A stretch of 64,000 nt of DNA from Alviniconcha marisindica. Its lineage: Eukaryota > Mollusca > Gastropoda > Provannidae. The position numbers were made by a program, and so were the translations under genes. The stretch is from the NCBI GenBank assembly GCA_018857735.1, contig JABMCL010002073.1:2181501-2245500 (forward strand). Reading direction: 5' to 3'. This document shows, piece after piece, positions 33,573-63,640 of this stretch. The notes under the pieces were generated by a model. The model did not search any database. It was not told where the DNA came from and saw nothing but the letters and a program-made list of their open reading frames with translations. Numbering within the stretch: the stretch's first letter is position 1; each line of letters starts with the position of its first letter.

Positions 33573-33857
33573 GTAAACATGGTGCTTAACGTCCACAGAA
33601 ACCGTACGGCTTATTAGGGACGGGGAGAAGGGGGGAAGGGGGTATGGAGGTGGGGGGAGAGGGAGATTATATACCTATCGCTACATTGTCAACACCAGAA
33701 TGACTTCTGCATTAAGATGGGCAGCGATGAGAGCCATTTTAATGTTTCAGTAGGAAGTGATGGACAAAGTCACAAGACAGCGTCCACAAACCACAACCTT
33801 TTTGAAGAGAAAGGAGACTTACCAACCTAACGCCTTACCGCTAGGCCAAACCGGCTC
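33573..33857 (-). mobile_element. tRNA-derived SINE, copy 4, B box deleted
   Basis: Minus orientation with tail and body intact. The head runs from AAGGAGAC straight to TTACCAACCTAACG, so the segment with GGTTCGATACC is missing. It should not be transcribed from its own promoter. It lies 230 bp from copy 3, in inverted orientation. Confidence 0.8.
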
Positions 33858-34316
33858 ACACGAGTGAGGTGTTCAGTGTAGATTATTTATAGCCCTTCCT
33901 GCCCCAAACCCCCACCCCCTCCCCCTCCCTCCCCATTGTCTGTTTCGCGCATGTTCTACCGGGTTGTCATTTGTCAGCCAAACGTCAAGGAAGTGACATA
34001 CTAGCCTGCTGTCTTTGATGTCCGCCGGTTTCCAGGTTCGGTGTCACGGTGAGCTGCGTTCACTAACTGTTGTCTAGCATAGCGTTAAGAACTTGTTATA
34101 GAAGCTGACTTCTTTTTTTAAATGTCAGAACTTGTTAACTTCATCCCTCACATTTCACTTGCAAAGGTGTCAGTAAGAGTGCAGGGTATGTTTCCGTAGT
34201 GTTTCGGAATTTTTGAAAGGTTAGCAAAGGCACTATCTCTTTATCATTTTGCATTTTTTAGATTATTATTACTTTCCAGGCAGGCCCACACTTATCTTAG
34301 TTGTTACTTTTAGCAG

Positions 34317-34566
34317 ACGTCAGATTTTAACGTCTAATGCAGGAGTGGCAGGGTTCAATCAGCTCTTGAAAAGAGAGAAGTGTACCAGTCTGTATTTCTA
34401 GCACATTCTAGGGAGGTTTCTGGTCAGTAGCAGGTTTGTCCCGTCAGATTTTAACGTCTAATGCAGGAGTGGCAGGGTTCAATCAGCTCTTGAAAAGAGA
34501 GAAGTGTACCAGTCTGTATTTCTAGCACATTCTTGGGAGGTTTCTGGTCAGTAGCAGGTTTGTCCC
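34317..34566. repeat. 125-bp tandem duplication
   Basis: Two adjacent copies begin GTCAGATTTTAACGTCTAAT and end GGTCAGTAGCAGGTTTGTCC. They differ by about one base, so the duplication is recent. Confidence 0.92.
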
Positions 34567-35235
34567 GAGAAAACTAATATTTCGGAATCTGATGTCTGTT
34601 ACGTGTGACGTCTGTTCGGAATCTGAATCATTATTTTGTGGTATTGCAGATACTTTCAGTGTGGAATGCTTTTGTTGTCGTTGTCCTTGTGGTTTTGGAC
34701 ACTTTTGTTGTTATTGCTGTTTATGCGCCGCCACAGTCGGCACCAGGTCCGTTTTATCATTTGCTGTCCAGATTGTCTGTCCCCTAAAATTTGCTACTTC
34801 TTCTTGCTTTTTTTAATTTATTAATTTTTTTATAGTGCTGTGACGGAGTCATCAGTGGCGGATGCTACCAAAATTCTGTAGCTGCACGACGACATGTTGT
34901 TGTACGGGGAAAAGTTGGCCCATCCGTCTGTGTGACGACGAAGTTTTTATTCGTCGTTACAAAGATGGATAGCAGCTGACAGTGAATTAAGGGCTTGGGA
35001 ATGACACTGACACGGGAGGAACGAGTGATACAGCATGAGATGGGTGTGTGTGGTGTGGGGGGGGGGGGGGGGAGCCACTTGATGGACCACCTGTCACTAG
35101 CGCAAGTGCCGTTCGTTCGTTTGAATTGTTCAACGCCGAGCTGTCTGATGAAAGGTTCTGGCGGGGACCGAGACAGCAAAAGATGGTGGGAGGGGAGGAG
35201 ATGGGGGGGGGGGGGGGACAGGGGGGAGTGTCGGC

Positions 35236-35464
35236 CTACCTTACGCTACACTGTCACTGCCAGACTGAGTTTTGTTTTATGGTAGGCAGAAATGAGAAGC
35301 ATTTTAATGCTTTCATCAGTTGTGACTAGGAGAAAAAAAAAGTCAAAAGAAAAGACTGTCCATAAACCACAGCTTTGGAAGAGAAAGGAGAACAGAAACG
35401 TGGAATTGAACTGATAGCGTCCGCTTACCGGCCTAACGCCTTACCGCTAGGCCAAGCCGGCTGG
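35236..35464 (-). mobile_element. diverged SINE fragment
   Basis: It carries a minus-strand head (CTAACGCCTTACCGCTAGGC) and part of the body with a degenerate B box. It lacks the 3' tail module. Confidence 0.6.
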
Positions 35465-35542
35465 CCGACAGTGGGGCCGTGTCGCGGGACACCTAAACAA
35501 CCCTGCCGGAGTGACTGGTTGAAGAGCGAGGATAGCTCATTT

Positions 35543-35858
35543 AGTAAGTAAGTAAACATGGTGTTTAACGTCCACAGAAACCATAAGGCTTATTAGAGAC
35601 GGGGAGAAGGGGGGGGGGGTTGGAGGGGGAAGAGGGAGATTATATACCTATCGCTACACTGTCATCACCAGAATGATTCCCGCATTAAGATGGGCAGCGA
35701 TGAGAGCCATTTTAATGTTTCAGTAGGAAGTGAGGGACAAAGTCACAAGACAGTGTCCACAAACCACAACCTTTTTAAAGAGAAAGGAGAGCCGAAGCGG
35801 TATCGAACCGAGGTCCTTCCTTCCGCTTACCAGCCTAACGCCTTACCGCTAGGCCAAA
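35543..35858 (-). mobile_element. tRNA-derived SINE, copy 5
   Basis: Full-length minus copy with TTAC tail at the left. Its 5' end abuts another tRNA-like head at 35858. Confidence 0.82.
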
Positions 35859-36245
35859 CTGCTCAGCTGGTAGAGCGTCCGACTAAAAAACGCGGGTTCG
35901 AGTCTCCAGTGCGGCATTGGATTTTTTTTCTTTTTTTCTTCCCCAGAGTCAGCTTCCAGTGCAGATCCTCTTATTGTGTCTGCACAGCCCCCATGTGCAG
36001 TCACCATCTAACTCACACGCGTACACTCCCTTCCCGTCGCATCTATACCTAAGGTTAGGTCCTGGCGACGTACAAGATCAGGATTGCATGCATCAGCATT
36101 TGTACGCACGTTAAAAGGTCCCGAACACGGGCAGCCATACCGTTGTTTGCAGACACACGAAAATACTGCGCACACTGATAGGAATGGGTAGCGCTGCTCT
36201 CGAAGCTGCTGTGCCTAACCCACATAAGGCGACCCGATTTTTTTT
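35858..36245 (+). mobile_element. second SINE family with a different tRNA-like head
   Basis: The head reads CTCAGCTGGTAGAGCG (A box) and GGGTTCGAGTCTCC (B box), like a lysine or phenylalanine tRNA. It is followed by a body containing CGAACACGGGCAGCCATACC and GGGTAGCGCTGCTCT. Part of the same body recurs at 39417-39525. Confidence 0.65.
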
Positions 36246-36249
36246 TTTT

Positions 36250-37676
36250 TTTTACAAGGGGCGATGAAGTATTTCGTCTTCTTCTTCTTCTTTTCTCTTT
36301 AAAAAAAAATATATATAAAAAATGTCCATTGTCCCTTAAAGGATAAGTGGAATGTTAAAAAAAAAAAGTAGGCCCTAGATACAGTATGAAATTTATTGTC
36401 CCTGTGGGGTACAGCCCACTGAACTATCACAGCTACTGATGGGGAGGGGACCACACAGTGACACAAGAGACAGTGAGTTTGACGTAAGCAGACAGCAGGG
36501 GCCTGGTTCTTCATGACGTTTGGCAATGAATGTTGGACTGATGTTTCCACGTACTGAAAAGATGAGTTGGTTCTTTATGTTGACTACTGATGTAGTGACG
36601 GCGACATCTGAGACGAATAAATCCCTTTCTCTGATTTGAAACCAGCCACGTTTGAATGATTACGACGCTGAACTAACTCCGACAAAATGAGCAGGATAGT
36701 TACTCCCCACCCGCCAAGAAATTACATCAGTCCCAAAGTAAACCGATTTTGTTCTATGTGCTTTAAAGCAATTGTCTGCGAAAGCTGTTCCATTTCGCTG
36801 GATTCAAAGACCTCAAAGAAATTAAAGTTTTTAACAAATTGCAGTTAGTTTCATATTGAAAGAGTGTAACTTTTAGTTTTTAGTGAACGTTGTTGAATTG
36901 TTGGGTTTTTAGTGGTCGTTTTAATACATGTTGATATGGATATAGTGTTTTTCGTCCTGATTCTCTGCAACGTTGACTGAGCTTCACAACTCGTACTTTT
37001 TTTACTATCAGTTAGTCTGCTTGCCTTGCTGTGTTTGTCTGTCTGTTGTCTGCTTTTCTTTCTCGTGAATGAGAAGATGGTGGTATGTGGACGCTACAAC
37101 TTAGTGGACTGTTAAACATTCATTAGCGGAGTACCGCGTAGGAAGACTTGCATTACTCTTTAACGGACTGTTTTCGGAGCGTAGAACTGTTAGTGTGGTT
37201 TGAATGTTTGGCTAATGGAAAATGAGGAATATTACAGCACGGCTTCGTCACAGCGTCAGTGTGTCGTAAGAGTCGCCTGCGTACCCCCCCCCCCCCCCCC
37301 CAATCCCCCTGTTGATATTATAATGTACTGGTGATAAATGGTGCAAGACTGAATGGGTGCAAGGTGAGTTACCTCTAAATGGGCAATGTGAGTGGGTGAA
37401 CGCCCTTGCCAGGAGCTTGATGACGTGCAGGAGAGGGTGAAAGGCTGGCTGAGATAATGGACGACTGTTTGCTGTTGTTGTAGTGTTCCCCAGCGGAGCT
37501 GCCCGGGGTTTAACCCGGTATATCTTGACAAATGCAATCTGTATCCTGGTGATAGGATCGCGTGCGTGGCCGTTTCTTCTGTCTCTCTCCCCCTTCCCCC
37601 CCCTCCCCCTTCTCTCTCTTTTTCTGTTTCTTTTTTTTCTTTCTTTTTTTCTTCTTTTTCTTTTGTGCGCGTGGCC

Positions 37677-37753
<77 letters not shown>

Positions 37754-38330
37754 TCTCTTCGCCCTGATATAACCGTAATGGTTGACTGGGCGTAAAACAC
37801 CAAGTCACTTACTTACTCTCTCTCTCTCTCTCACGTACAAGTCTGTGCGTGGCTTCAAGGTAGGCCTGCGTAAGATCCTGATTAACAAATGAAAATAATC
37901 GTGTCCTGGGGAACCTTTGGTATAACTATGTTTGTTAAACTTCTGTGCCTGCATATTTACCGTTCTTGATTCCATTATTTGGTAAAAGAAAAAAAATTAA
38001 ATGCTTGTAAATGCTTTTTTTTCCCCCCCCCCCCCCCCCTCGTTATTGTTACTTTAATGGTTCACTGTTGATCATATATGTGTCCGATTAGTATCGAAAG
38101 ATCTCCTTTCTATTATCGGTATTATTAATACTTGTGTACCCAACTTCTCTCTTTCCCTCCCCCCCCCTCTCTCTCTCTCTCTTCATTTGTACACGCTATT
38201 GTTATTTGAACGGTTTGTTGCTGTCTCGTCTCATTTATTGTGTGTCTGGTTTAGGCCTACACTTACTGTTCTTGTTTCCATTATTTATAATCACAATGCT
38301 TGTCCAGACAGTGTTTTGGGGTGAGTCTCT
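36250..38330. other. gene-free stretch
   Basis: No exon-like reading. It has poly-pyrimidine tracts, a C-run at 37,286-37,302, (CTGT)n at 37,676-37,722 and mixed CT repeats. Confidence 0.5.
37770..37816 (+). mobile_element. SINE tail fragment of the 'TTGACTGGGCGTAAAACACC' type
   Basis: CTGATATAACCGTAATGGTT, then GACTGGGCGTAAAACACCAA and CTTACTTAC. The same piece occurs at 39294-39345 (plus) and, minus, at about 2750-2800, 23366-23420 and 55717-55760. It resembles the main SINE tail in layout. Confidence 0.55.
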
Positions 38331-38400
38331 ATGCAATATTGTCATTTGAATACTTCATTGTACTGCCTAAAATCTTAATCCTTGTGTAATAAAGTTCTGA

Positions 38401-38402
<2 letters not shown>

Positions 38403-38469
<67 letters not shown>

Positions 38470-38660
38470 GTCTGTCTCACTCTGTGTCTCAGTCTCTCTC
38501 TGTCTCACTGTCTCTGTCTGTCTCTGTCTCTGTCTTTGTCTCTGTCTCTCTCTCTCCCTCTGTCTCTGTCTCTCTGTCTCTGTCTCTCTGTCTCTCTCTG
38601 TCTCTGTCTCTGTCTCTGTCTCTCTCTCTCCTTCCCTCCCTCCCTCCCTCCCTCCCTCCT
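38403..38660. repeat. CT / CTGT / CCCT microsatellite complex
   Basis: About 260 bp of CT runs with interspersed CTGT and a final (CCCT)n block. Confidence 0.93.
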
Positions 38661-38884
38661 TGTTTCTCTCTATTATTACCTTACCTTTAACGCAGACTCT
38701 CTTACGATGTTCACGGAGATAACCGCTGAAAACATGGGAAGCAATGCGCAGACATGAGCCGAGGTAATTCTTTAAAAAAAACAAAGCAACTATTGCTGAA
38801 AAGCAATTATTTCAAGGTAGGTATCGAAAAACAAGATCTGAATTACTTTGGCGCAGGGTTGCGCATCTCTCCTCGTTTATTAGA

Positions 38885-39035
38885 CCATTTTGCTTTACGT
38901 CCACAGAAGCGAGGTGGCTTATTGGGGACGGAGACAGGGGGGGGGGGGGGGGGGGAAAGGGGACGAAAGAGTGAAAGCTCCACCGTGGATACCGCCCGAA
39001 TAAGACCGGAGAGACCGTGGACCGCCGCCAGAACA
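38885..39035 (-). mobile_element. dispersed repeat, second copy of the 32127 type
   Basis: TGCTTTACGTCCACAGAAGC, TTATTGGGGACGGAGACAG, a G-run and GAGACCGTGGACCGCCGCCA. Confidence 0.55.
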
Positions 39036-39416
39036 AAGGAAGTGTTTAAGGCGGTGTCCCCTCGCCATTGCCCAGCGACTAGTGCACTAGAGGAGTCACA
39101 AGGACAATTTCCATTGCACTGCTGTTGAGCAACAACTCGAAGCGAGAGAAGTCCAGCTTTCGCAGCCCAGCTCCACCTCCCTACTCATGATCTCTTCTGG
39201 GCTAACTTGAAGGTCCAGCTCCACCTCCCTCCTCTAGATCTCTTGATCTTTTGATCTCGCCTGGAACCTTGACTCGTATATTCCCCCGTATCGCCCTGAT
39301 ATAACCGTAATGGTTGACTGGGCGTAAAACAAGTTACTTGCTTACATAATCCCCCGTGTTGTGTGCAATCGCCTTCATCAACGACTGGGCGCGAACGAGT
39401 CACACTAACCCAACAC

Positions 39417-39525
39417 TAGCAGCCATACCATCGTTTGGACACACGAAAATATTGCACACACTGGTCGGAGTGGGTAGCGCTGCTCTTCTTGCTGCTGTAG
39501 CCTTACCCAGGTAAGGTGACCCGAA
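39417..39525 (+). mobile_element. fragment of the second SINE family
   Basis: It matches the body end of 35858-36245: AGCAGCCATACCATCGTTTG, then GTGGGTAGCGCTGCTCTTCT and a ...AAGGTGACCCGA end. Confidence 0.65.
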
Positions 39526-39983
39526 TTCCCCGCATTGGATTAATTCAAGTATTAAAAAATGCGTATATAATTATTTTCTTTTGTCTTTTTTGTTTGTTTG
39601 TTGTTGTTGTTGTTTTGTTTTTGTTTGTTTGTTGTTGTTTGTTATAAACTGCTCAAAATCATTCAGTGTATCCGCCAACTGATTTGCGCGCGCGTGTGTG
39701 TGTCTGTGTGTGTGTTTGTAGGCCTTCGGTTTCTTGCCATTTGGTGGGTTATTCCGCGAAGCTTGGCACTTAAAGCCGACAGTCATAAGTCACAGTTCTC
39801 AACCCATATATGCCCAGAGATTTTTTTTTAACACTAAATACCCTGATGCCAAAGCCTTTCCGGGGCCGTTCTTACAACGGTGGCCTCCACCAAAAACAAC
39901 AAGGGAAAAATACTCAACCTGAACCATATTCTTTGAATCAGTAAAGGAGGTTCCTCTTCAGAGGTCCATGTCAGCAGGATGGC

Positions 39984-40290
39984 AAAATTACACACAGCTA
40001 AAACAGACTATGCCAAAATTACACACAGCTAAAACAGACTATGCCAAAATTACACACAGCTAAAACAGACTATGCCGAAATTACACACAGCTAAAACAGA
40101 CTATGCCAAAATTACACACAGCTAAAACAGACTATGCCGAAATTACACACAGCTAAAACAGACTATGCCGAAATTACACACAGCTAAAACAGACTATGCC
40201 AAAATTACACAGCTAAAACAGACTATGCTAAAATTACACACAGCAGGCTAAAACAGACTATGCCAAAATTACACACAGCTGAAACAGACT
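39984..40290. repeat. 31-bp minisatellite upstream of the MSP130-like gene, ~10 copies
   Basis: The unit is AAAATTACACACAGCTAAAA plus CAGACTATGCC, with one A/G variant alternating and a few indels in the last copies. It ends about 145 bp before the ATG. Confidence 0.93.
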
Positions 40291-40328
40291 AACAAAACCA
40301 GTTATGCGTCTGAGTATGGGACGGTGGG

Positions 40329-40335
40329 TATAAAT
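40329..40335 (+). promoter_or_regulatory. candidate TATA box of the MSP130-like gene
   Basis: TATAAAT lies 105 bp upstream of the ATG in the gap between a 31-bp minisatellite and exon 1. Transcription would start near 40360. No cap data are available, and a 5'-UTR intron with its acceptor at 40415 is an alternative. Confidence 0.35.
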
Positions 40336-40433
40336 GGGTTAAAGTTACATGACAATGGAGAAGAAAAAAAGAAAGAAAAAGTACACTTATAGACCGTGTA
40401 TTTTTGTTTGGACAGGTCTCGACGCTATAGGCT

Positions 40434-57664
<17,231 letters not shown>

Positions 57665-57739
57665 TATAAACAGAAGACCGTTCTTTCTTCTCTCTTCGTT
57701 TTGTTTCGCTAGTGATGCTCGCCGCCCTCGACAATCATG

Positions 57740-57745
57740 AATAAA
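57740..57745 (+). promoter_or_regulatory. poly(A) signal of the MSP130-like gene
   Basis: AATAAA lies 76 bp after the stop. A second AATAAA-type hexamer occurs near 58012, so the 3' end may vary. Confidence 0.6.
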
Positions 57746-58510
57746 CAGACATGTTAAACTTATACAAATTTAACTTATTCCTATATCCGGAATCTTTCGT
57801 GCCTTAATCCAGAATGTGGGGGTATGGAAATAGGCCTACTGTATTTTACTGTGCTATATACAGAGCTGTGGGCTTTGTGTATGTGATAGAGCTAAATGTG
57901 GCTGCGTATTGTTCTCTATGAATGCGTGTTTTGACGCCAACATGCCATGTCTTCTTCGCTTGATCTTGCCCAGCGTCTAAAGTTGTTCACTGAAATCTCA
58001 TTTGATGACTGAATAAATTGTTTACTTTTGCAATTTAAGCCTCTCTCCGTGTGTTTCTGTGTCTCTCTCTCTCCCCTGTGTGTGTGTGTGTGTCCTCGCG
58101 CGTGCGTGCGTGCGTGCGTGCGTGTGTGTGTTCGCGCGTGCACGCGCTGTGTATGTCAGCGTGTGCCGGTTTGTGTGTGGGTTTGTCTGCACGTGCAGTA
58201 GTAGTAATTGGATTTTAACGTAACTGGAGTTTAACGGCACAGAGTCACCTCAGGACAATCAAGCTCGTCACTAAGAAAAACACAGAAAAAAACACACCTT
58301 TCTATAGTCAATCCACAAAACCAATCCCTACACAAATACTGGTAAAACAAATGCATACACAAACATCAAACTTTAAGCTTCCGAAGAGTTAGTCCCTTCA
58401 ATAATTATTACCCCTATTAAAAGAGCAAATAAGGCTAGGACATGCTGGTATTGTCGACTATTCCGTGTAATTTATCAACACCAGATTAAAGTTATTGTCA
58501 GTCTCACTCC

Positions 58511-58541
<31 letters not shown>
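58511..58541. repeat. poly-C tract
   Basis: About 30 consecutive C; on the minus strand a G-run with quadruplex potential. Confidence 0.9.
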
Positions 58542-58935
58542 ACCATGCACATACACATACATCCCACAGAGGCAAACACAACCCCATCAACGTCTCAACA
58601 GTATTTATTCGTTTCATAATTACAGTCTGAAATGGTGAAACAAGACAATCTCTGGACGTGACTATTGTTTTAATCTCTACAACTAAAAGAAAACTGGAAT
58701 ATGTCGAAGGACATTTAAGAAACTGTAAAGTCAGACATATGCATCAAAACAAAACAATTTTTTATTTTATTTTTACAATCATTTACAATCTTCCACCAAC
58801 ACCTTTCTTTCAAGGCAAATTTTGTGCAATTGCTTCGCAATAAAGCTTCATATACATAGAACAAATTATTTTCAATGTAACAAAATCTACAAAGCAAAAG
58901 TTTGTGTGTGTTGTTCTGGGTCTGCATGTGCACGA

Positions 58936-58936
<1 letters not shown>

Positions 58937-58990
<54 letters not shown>
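58937..58990. repeat. (CA)n microsatellite
   Basis: A pure CA run of about 50 bp. Confidence 0.95.
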
Positions 58991-58994
<4 letters not shown>

Positions 58995-59719
58995 TGCACA
59001 TACACACTTTCCTCCCCTATTCTCTCTCACCCTCTCACGCAAACATACGCACACACAATACACAATGTCACAAACAGTTTAACCGAAGAATACAGGGGTC
59101 AGAGATCTAAGACTAGAATTTCAAGCTGATGCATTTTACTGGTACATGGCTAGATGAATCAGTAAACAGCTTTTGAAACAGGAATGCAAGCGCCCCAAAG
59201 TTATGTCAAGCACCCAAGCTGAAACTCCAAAGGGAACAGGAGAAGGAAAAAAAAGAAGCAAAAAAGAAACATGCAAACCCAAATACCACTGAAATAAATG
59301 AATGCTGGAAGTCTTTCATAATTATCACAACAATCATGCATCCTCCTTCATCTGTTATCTGTTTCTTGTCCTGATGCAAACAACAGCCAAACACACAAAT
59401 ATACACCAGTGATATTAGGTCTGCATTTACCTGCGTTACTCTGAAGCAGTGCAACAACCCAAAAGCTCAGTAATTTGACAACAAGTACTCCAACACACTA
59501 GGACTTTAACAGTGCTGTAATGCTAAATGAGCATTGCATCTGCTCTTTTCCAAGCGCTCCTTATAGTGACCCTGATTACACTGAAGTCTTTTATTATGGG
59601 CATACAAAGCTCATGATCAAAAAACAAACAAACAAAAAAGAAAAGAAAAAAGAAGAAAAAAGAAAAGAAAAAAATATGAAAAGACTGTTTTCACAACCCA
59701 ATAAAAAAAAATCTTAAAG

Positions 59720-60720
59720 TCTCAAGATGCCATATCTCTGGGTGTCACAGCACTGAAATGATGGGGTTCTGGTTGTCAGTGTGTATACTGTGATGTCAGA
59801 GCAGTTGTCAGTGTACTGTGGTGTTCTCACTATCAGGTACTGTGATCTCAGTTCTGGACAAGGGAGTACTGAAATGTCAAAGTTCTGGGTACCAGAGTAC
59901 TGAGATGTCATAGTTTTGGGTACTGGGGTACTGAGATACGAGTTCTGGATATTATGGTTATGGGCGTCAGGTTACTGAGATGAGAGAGTTATGGGTGTCA
60001 GGGTACTGAGATGTGAGAGTTCTGGATGTCAGGGTACTGAGATATGAGAGTTCTGGATGTCAGGTTATTGCGGTGTGTGAGAGTCAGGCTACTGAGATGA
60101 GAGAGTTATGGGTGATAGGGTACTGAGATGTGAGAGTTCTGGATGTCAGGGTACTGAGATGTGAGAGTTCTGGATGTCAGGTTATTGAGGTGTGTGAGTC
60201 AGGCTCCTGAGATGTGAGAGTTCTGGATGTCAGGGTACTGAGATGTGAGAGTTCTGGATGTCAGGGTACTGAGATGTGAGAGTTCTGGATGTCAGGGTAC
60301 TGAGATGAGAGAGTTATGGGTGTCAGGGTACTGAGATGTGAGAGTTCTGGATGTCAGGGTACCGAGATGTGAGAGTTCTGGATGTCAGGGTACTGAGATG
60401 TGAGAGTTCTGGATGTCAGGGTACTGAGATGTGAGAGTTCTTGATGTCAGGGTACTGAGATGAGAGAGTTCTGGATGTCAGGGTACTGAGATGTGAGAGT
60501 TCTTGATGTCAGGGTACTGAGATGAGAGAGTTATGGGTGATAGGGTACTGAGATGTGAGAGTTCTGGATGTCAGGGTACTGAGATGAGAGAGTTATGGGT
60601 GATAGGGTACTGAGATGTGAGAGTTCTGGATGTCATGGTACTGAGACATTCCAGTTCTGGAAATCAGGCTAATGAGATGTTGGGTATTGAGATGTCAGAG
60701 TACTGGGTGTCAGGGTACCA
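59720..60720. repeat. ~30-bp minisatellite, 1 kb
   Basis: Units share GGTACTGAGATGTGAGAGTT and CTGGATGTCAG. The middle (60000-60620) is regular and both ends are degenerate. Unit variants (GAGAGAGTTATGGGTGAT) recur in higher-order groups. Confidence 0.9.
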
Positions 60721-60729
60721 GGATATCAT

Positions 60730-63030
60730 ATTTACAAACAAAACAAACAAGCAAACAAAAAGAAAGTTTACCCCCCCCCCCCCACTCCCCCCAAAAGAAG
60801 AAGAAAAAATAAGTATAAACACAGAATAATGTTATGTTTGTCTTCCTGCGGTTAATTTTAACCCCCAGGTCTTCATTAGAGAGGAAACAACTGAATCCTA
60901 ACTTTCGCAATATTTTGTTTGATAAAAGGGTAACTACAAAACATTTACTTTTGTAATATGCACCAGTTTTGCTCACAAAGGGGGGCAACAGAAATATGTT
61001 GGGGTTTTGTAGTTGTTGCTTTTGTGCCCATTCCTGCAGAAGCATATATATACATGTTCTGCTTCTTTCAGCTGTTAGAATATGTTCAACCCTTTCCCTG
61101 CCCTTTTGACATCATATGATGTCCTTGGTGAAGTATTTCCTATCTGCCTGTGAGATGACTGGGGGCAGCCTACTTGAAGTCCGATTTCTCATGCATGCTC
61201 AGGAGTAGCAAAGTTGAAGAAAATGAACATTTCTGGTTGGCTGAATCCCTCTGCGAGACTCTTGTTTGATGGAATTGTGTCAGGAACACAAATTCTCTGG
61301 CAGGAAAAGGGTTAACAAATTCATTATTTTAATGTCCCAAACAAAAACAGATACATATAGGAAGCCTGGAGTTAAAAACACAGTACATATGCTAGCTTGT
61401 GTACATTGGGTACAGTGTACCAGTAAACTGGCATGGTTCTCTGAGCCATTTAAGGGTGCATAAATGAAACCTGTTACCCATCAACCTCAGTGCTACAGCT
61501 GTAATGCAAGATGTTAGTATGTATTACTGTCATGCATAAGCTTTTGGCAAATTCCAGTGCTGAAAAAGAAAAACAGACACAAAGGTTAAGAAAATAAATT
61601 GTGAGAATGGAAATAATTGATCAAGCTACTGAAGTAGTATAATAGCTCCATGTCTAACAGCAGTCCTTTAAGAGAAACACTTCTGCAAACTGCTAAATGT
61701 TGATGAGCAGAGTTCTGCAAAGGAATGTTTTTACTAAAATGGAATAATGTCTTACCATCCATATTTCAGTTGGTATATTTCGAAAAGGACAGATGATTTG
61801 AGGAAGCATGCATCATGATCATTCGTGTCTCTTAATATTACATTCATACCTGAATTAAGCAAAAAAAGGGGGGCTTAAAGCAAAGAAATAACATATCACG
61901 CTTACTGATAAAAGGATAAATAATTAAACAAATGCTAAAACGAAATTATGATTCACAACACAAAAAAAGCTATGAAAATGAATGTGACAATCATCAACAA
62001 AAGTTCTTTTTGCAACAATAAATACATAAACAGTGTGCTAAACAATTACATCATTTCAGTATCTACAACTTGAGGTGTATTATTGCACACTGACACAGTC
62101 AATGTCAATATCAGCCACAATTTTAGTGTTTCATTTGCACAATAATCACCCCATATTACACACATAACAATTAAATGACCACAGAATATGTCCAAGAAAC
62201 CAACATGACCTGAACAAGTCTTACGACATTTGTTCCACAGGTCTGCTACGATCAACAAACGGCAACCATTTTAAAAGGTCTGTTTTCACAAAAACTCCGC
62301 TCAAACTTTCACACAATTACATGCTGGCTTAATTGGTTCTGATATGTCAGTGACTGTTTCTAAACTAGTATCTTGCTAATAAGTAAGATTGTCTCTCATA
62401 CATCTGCAAGCAGGATACCCTTAGCACCAGTTAAGCTTAATACCTGGTATATATACATATACTTCACTTTATAGTGTCTATATACTTCATTTTATGTTGC
62501 ACGGCTGAGACCAAGCTCACAACAAGAGAGAAGAAGGAAATTCATTATATGTAGAAGCAAAAAACCAATATCTCCCATCCCACCAAAAGATACCCACGCA
62601 AACTTGAAATAACCAAAAACCATTAACATAAAAATCTATCAAATGAAATTTAAACACACACACACACTCACACACATATCACTACAAATGTATCACCTCA
62701 GGTGTACTTTCACAGTACAAGCCAGTATAACTTTATCTACGCTACATCCACAAAATAAGTGTAACAGAAACCTTGCACTACGGCATGCAAGGGGAGGCAG
62801 GTTATGGGTGACAGTACCCCAAAGGGAGAACAAAATGTCCCCACTATGTGACTAGAACATCTTAGTATTTCCCCTCTGTAAAGCATTGTCATCATTCAGG
62901 ACTCCAGCTAAAAAAATAATTTAAATGCAAAGAAGACAAAAAAGGCAACAACAAAAAGAAGAGTGCTAGCTCCGCTACCAGGTACGTCAACACAAACTCT
63001 AAGCAGAACCACATAAGAAGTAATGCCGAA
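60730..63030. other. AT-rich stretch without a recognised gene
   Basis: No exon-like reading on either strand apart from the MITE listed. The texture resembles a long UTR or an intron. Confidence 0.4.
61085..61315. mobile_element. piggyBac-like MITE, diverged relative
   Basis: The ends are CCCTTTCCCTGCC and GGCAGGAAAAGGG, inverted at 12 of 13 bases. TTAA flanks the right side and TTCAA the left. The interior differs from the other two copies and holds a palindrome, GACATCATATGATGTC. Confidence 0.45.
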
Positions 63031-63640
63031 AGGAGAACATCTTTGGAGGGGAAAATTCAGCAAGTACCATGCAGACACATGCCAATGGAGAGAGAAGCCC
63101 CCACAGACACCTGCATCTAAGACCAAAGTAGATGCAAAACATCACTCTTCCCCTGAACTTGGAATGCAACCACGCATGCAATAACACGGAAGGGAAATTT
63201 CAGCATGTATGCATGTGCCTGTGGGTAGAGTGACATTCGCATGTGCCTGCATCTCTAAGACCAAGTTAGACACATGACATCGCACTTCCTATCAACTCTG
63301 AATGAGCTTTGCTGAAAACCAAATTTAAGAGGAAGAATTCTGCAAAATCTATGGGCAGAGTAGCATCCAACATTAAAACAGACATATAGCATCACACTTC
63401 TTCTCAACTCTGCATGAAGCTCTTTGTAATAAAACAAATTTAAAAGGGAGAATTCAGCAAGTATGCATGTGCCTACAGAAAAAGCAGCATATATATATAT
63501 GACCAAAATAGACACATGACATCATTCTTCCTCTCAGCTTTGAACAGAGCTGTCTGTAACAATAAAAAGGGAGAATTCTGCAAGTATGCACCAGCCACAG
63601 GACAGAGCAGCACTCACAGCCACATAATGTAGCTCTTCCT
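63031..63640. repeat. degenerate ~140-bp tandem repeat, 4-5 copies
   Basis: Units share GGGAGAATTC(A/T)GCAAGTATGCA, then ACACATGACATC and a CTTCCTCTCA-like block, with strong divergence. Confidence 0.75.

Noticed and set aside
59720..60720. CRISPR-like array
   Set aside because: Regular short repeats, but no constant spacers, and the genome is eukaryotic. It is a minisatellite.
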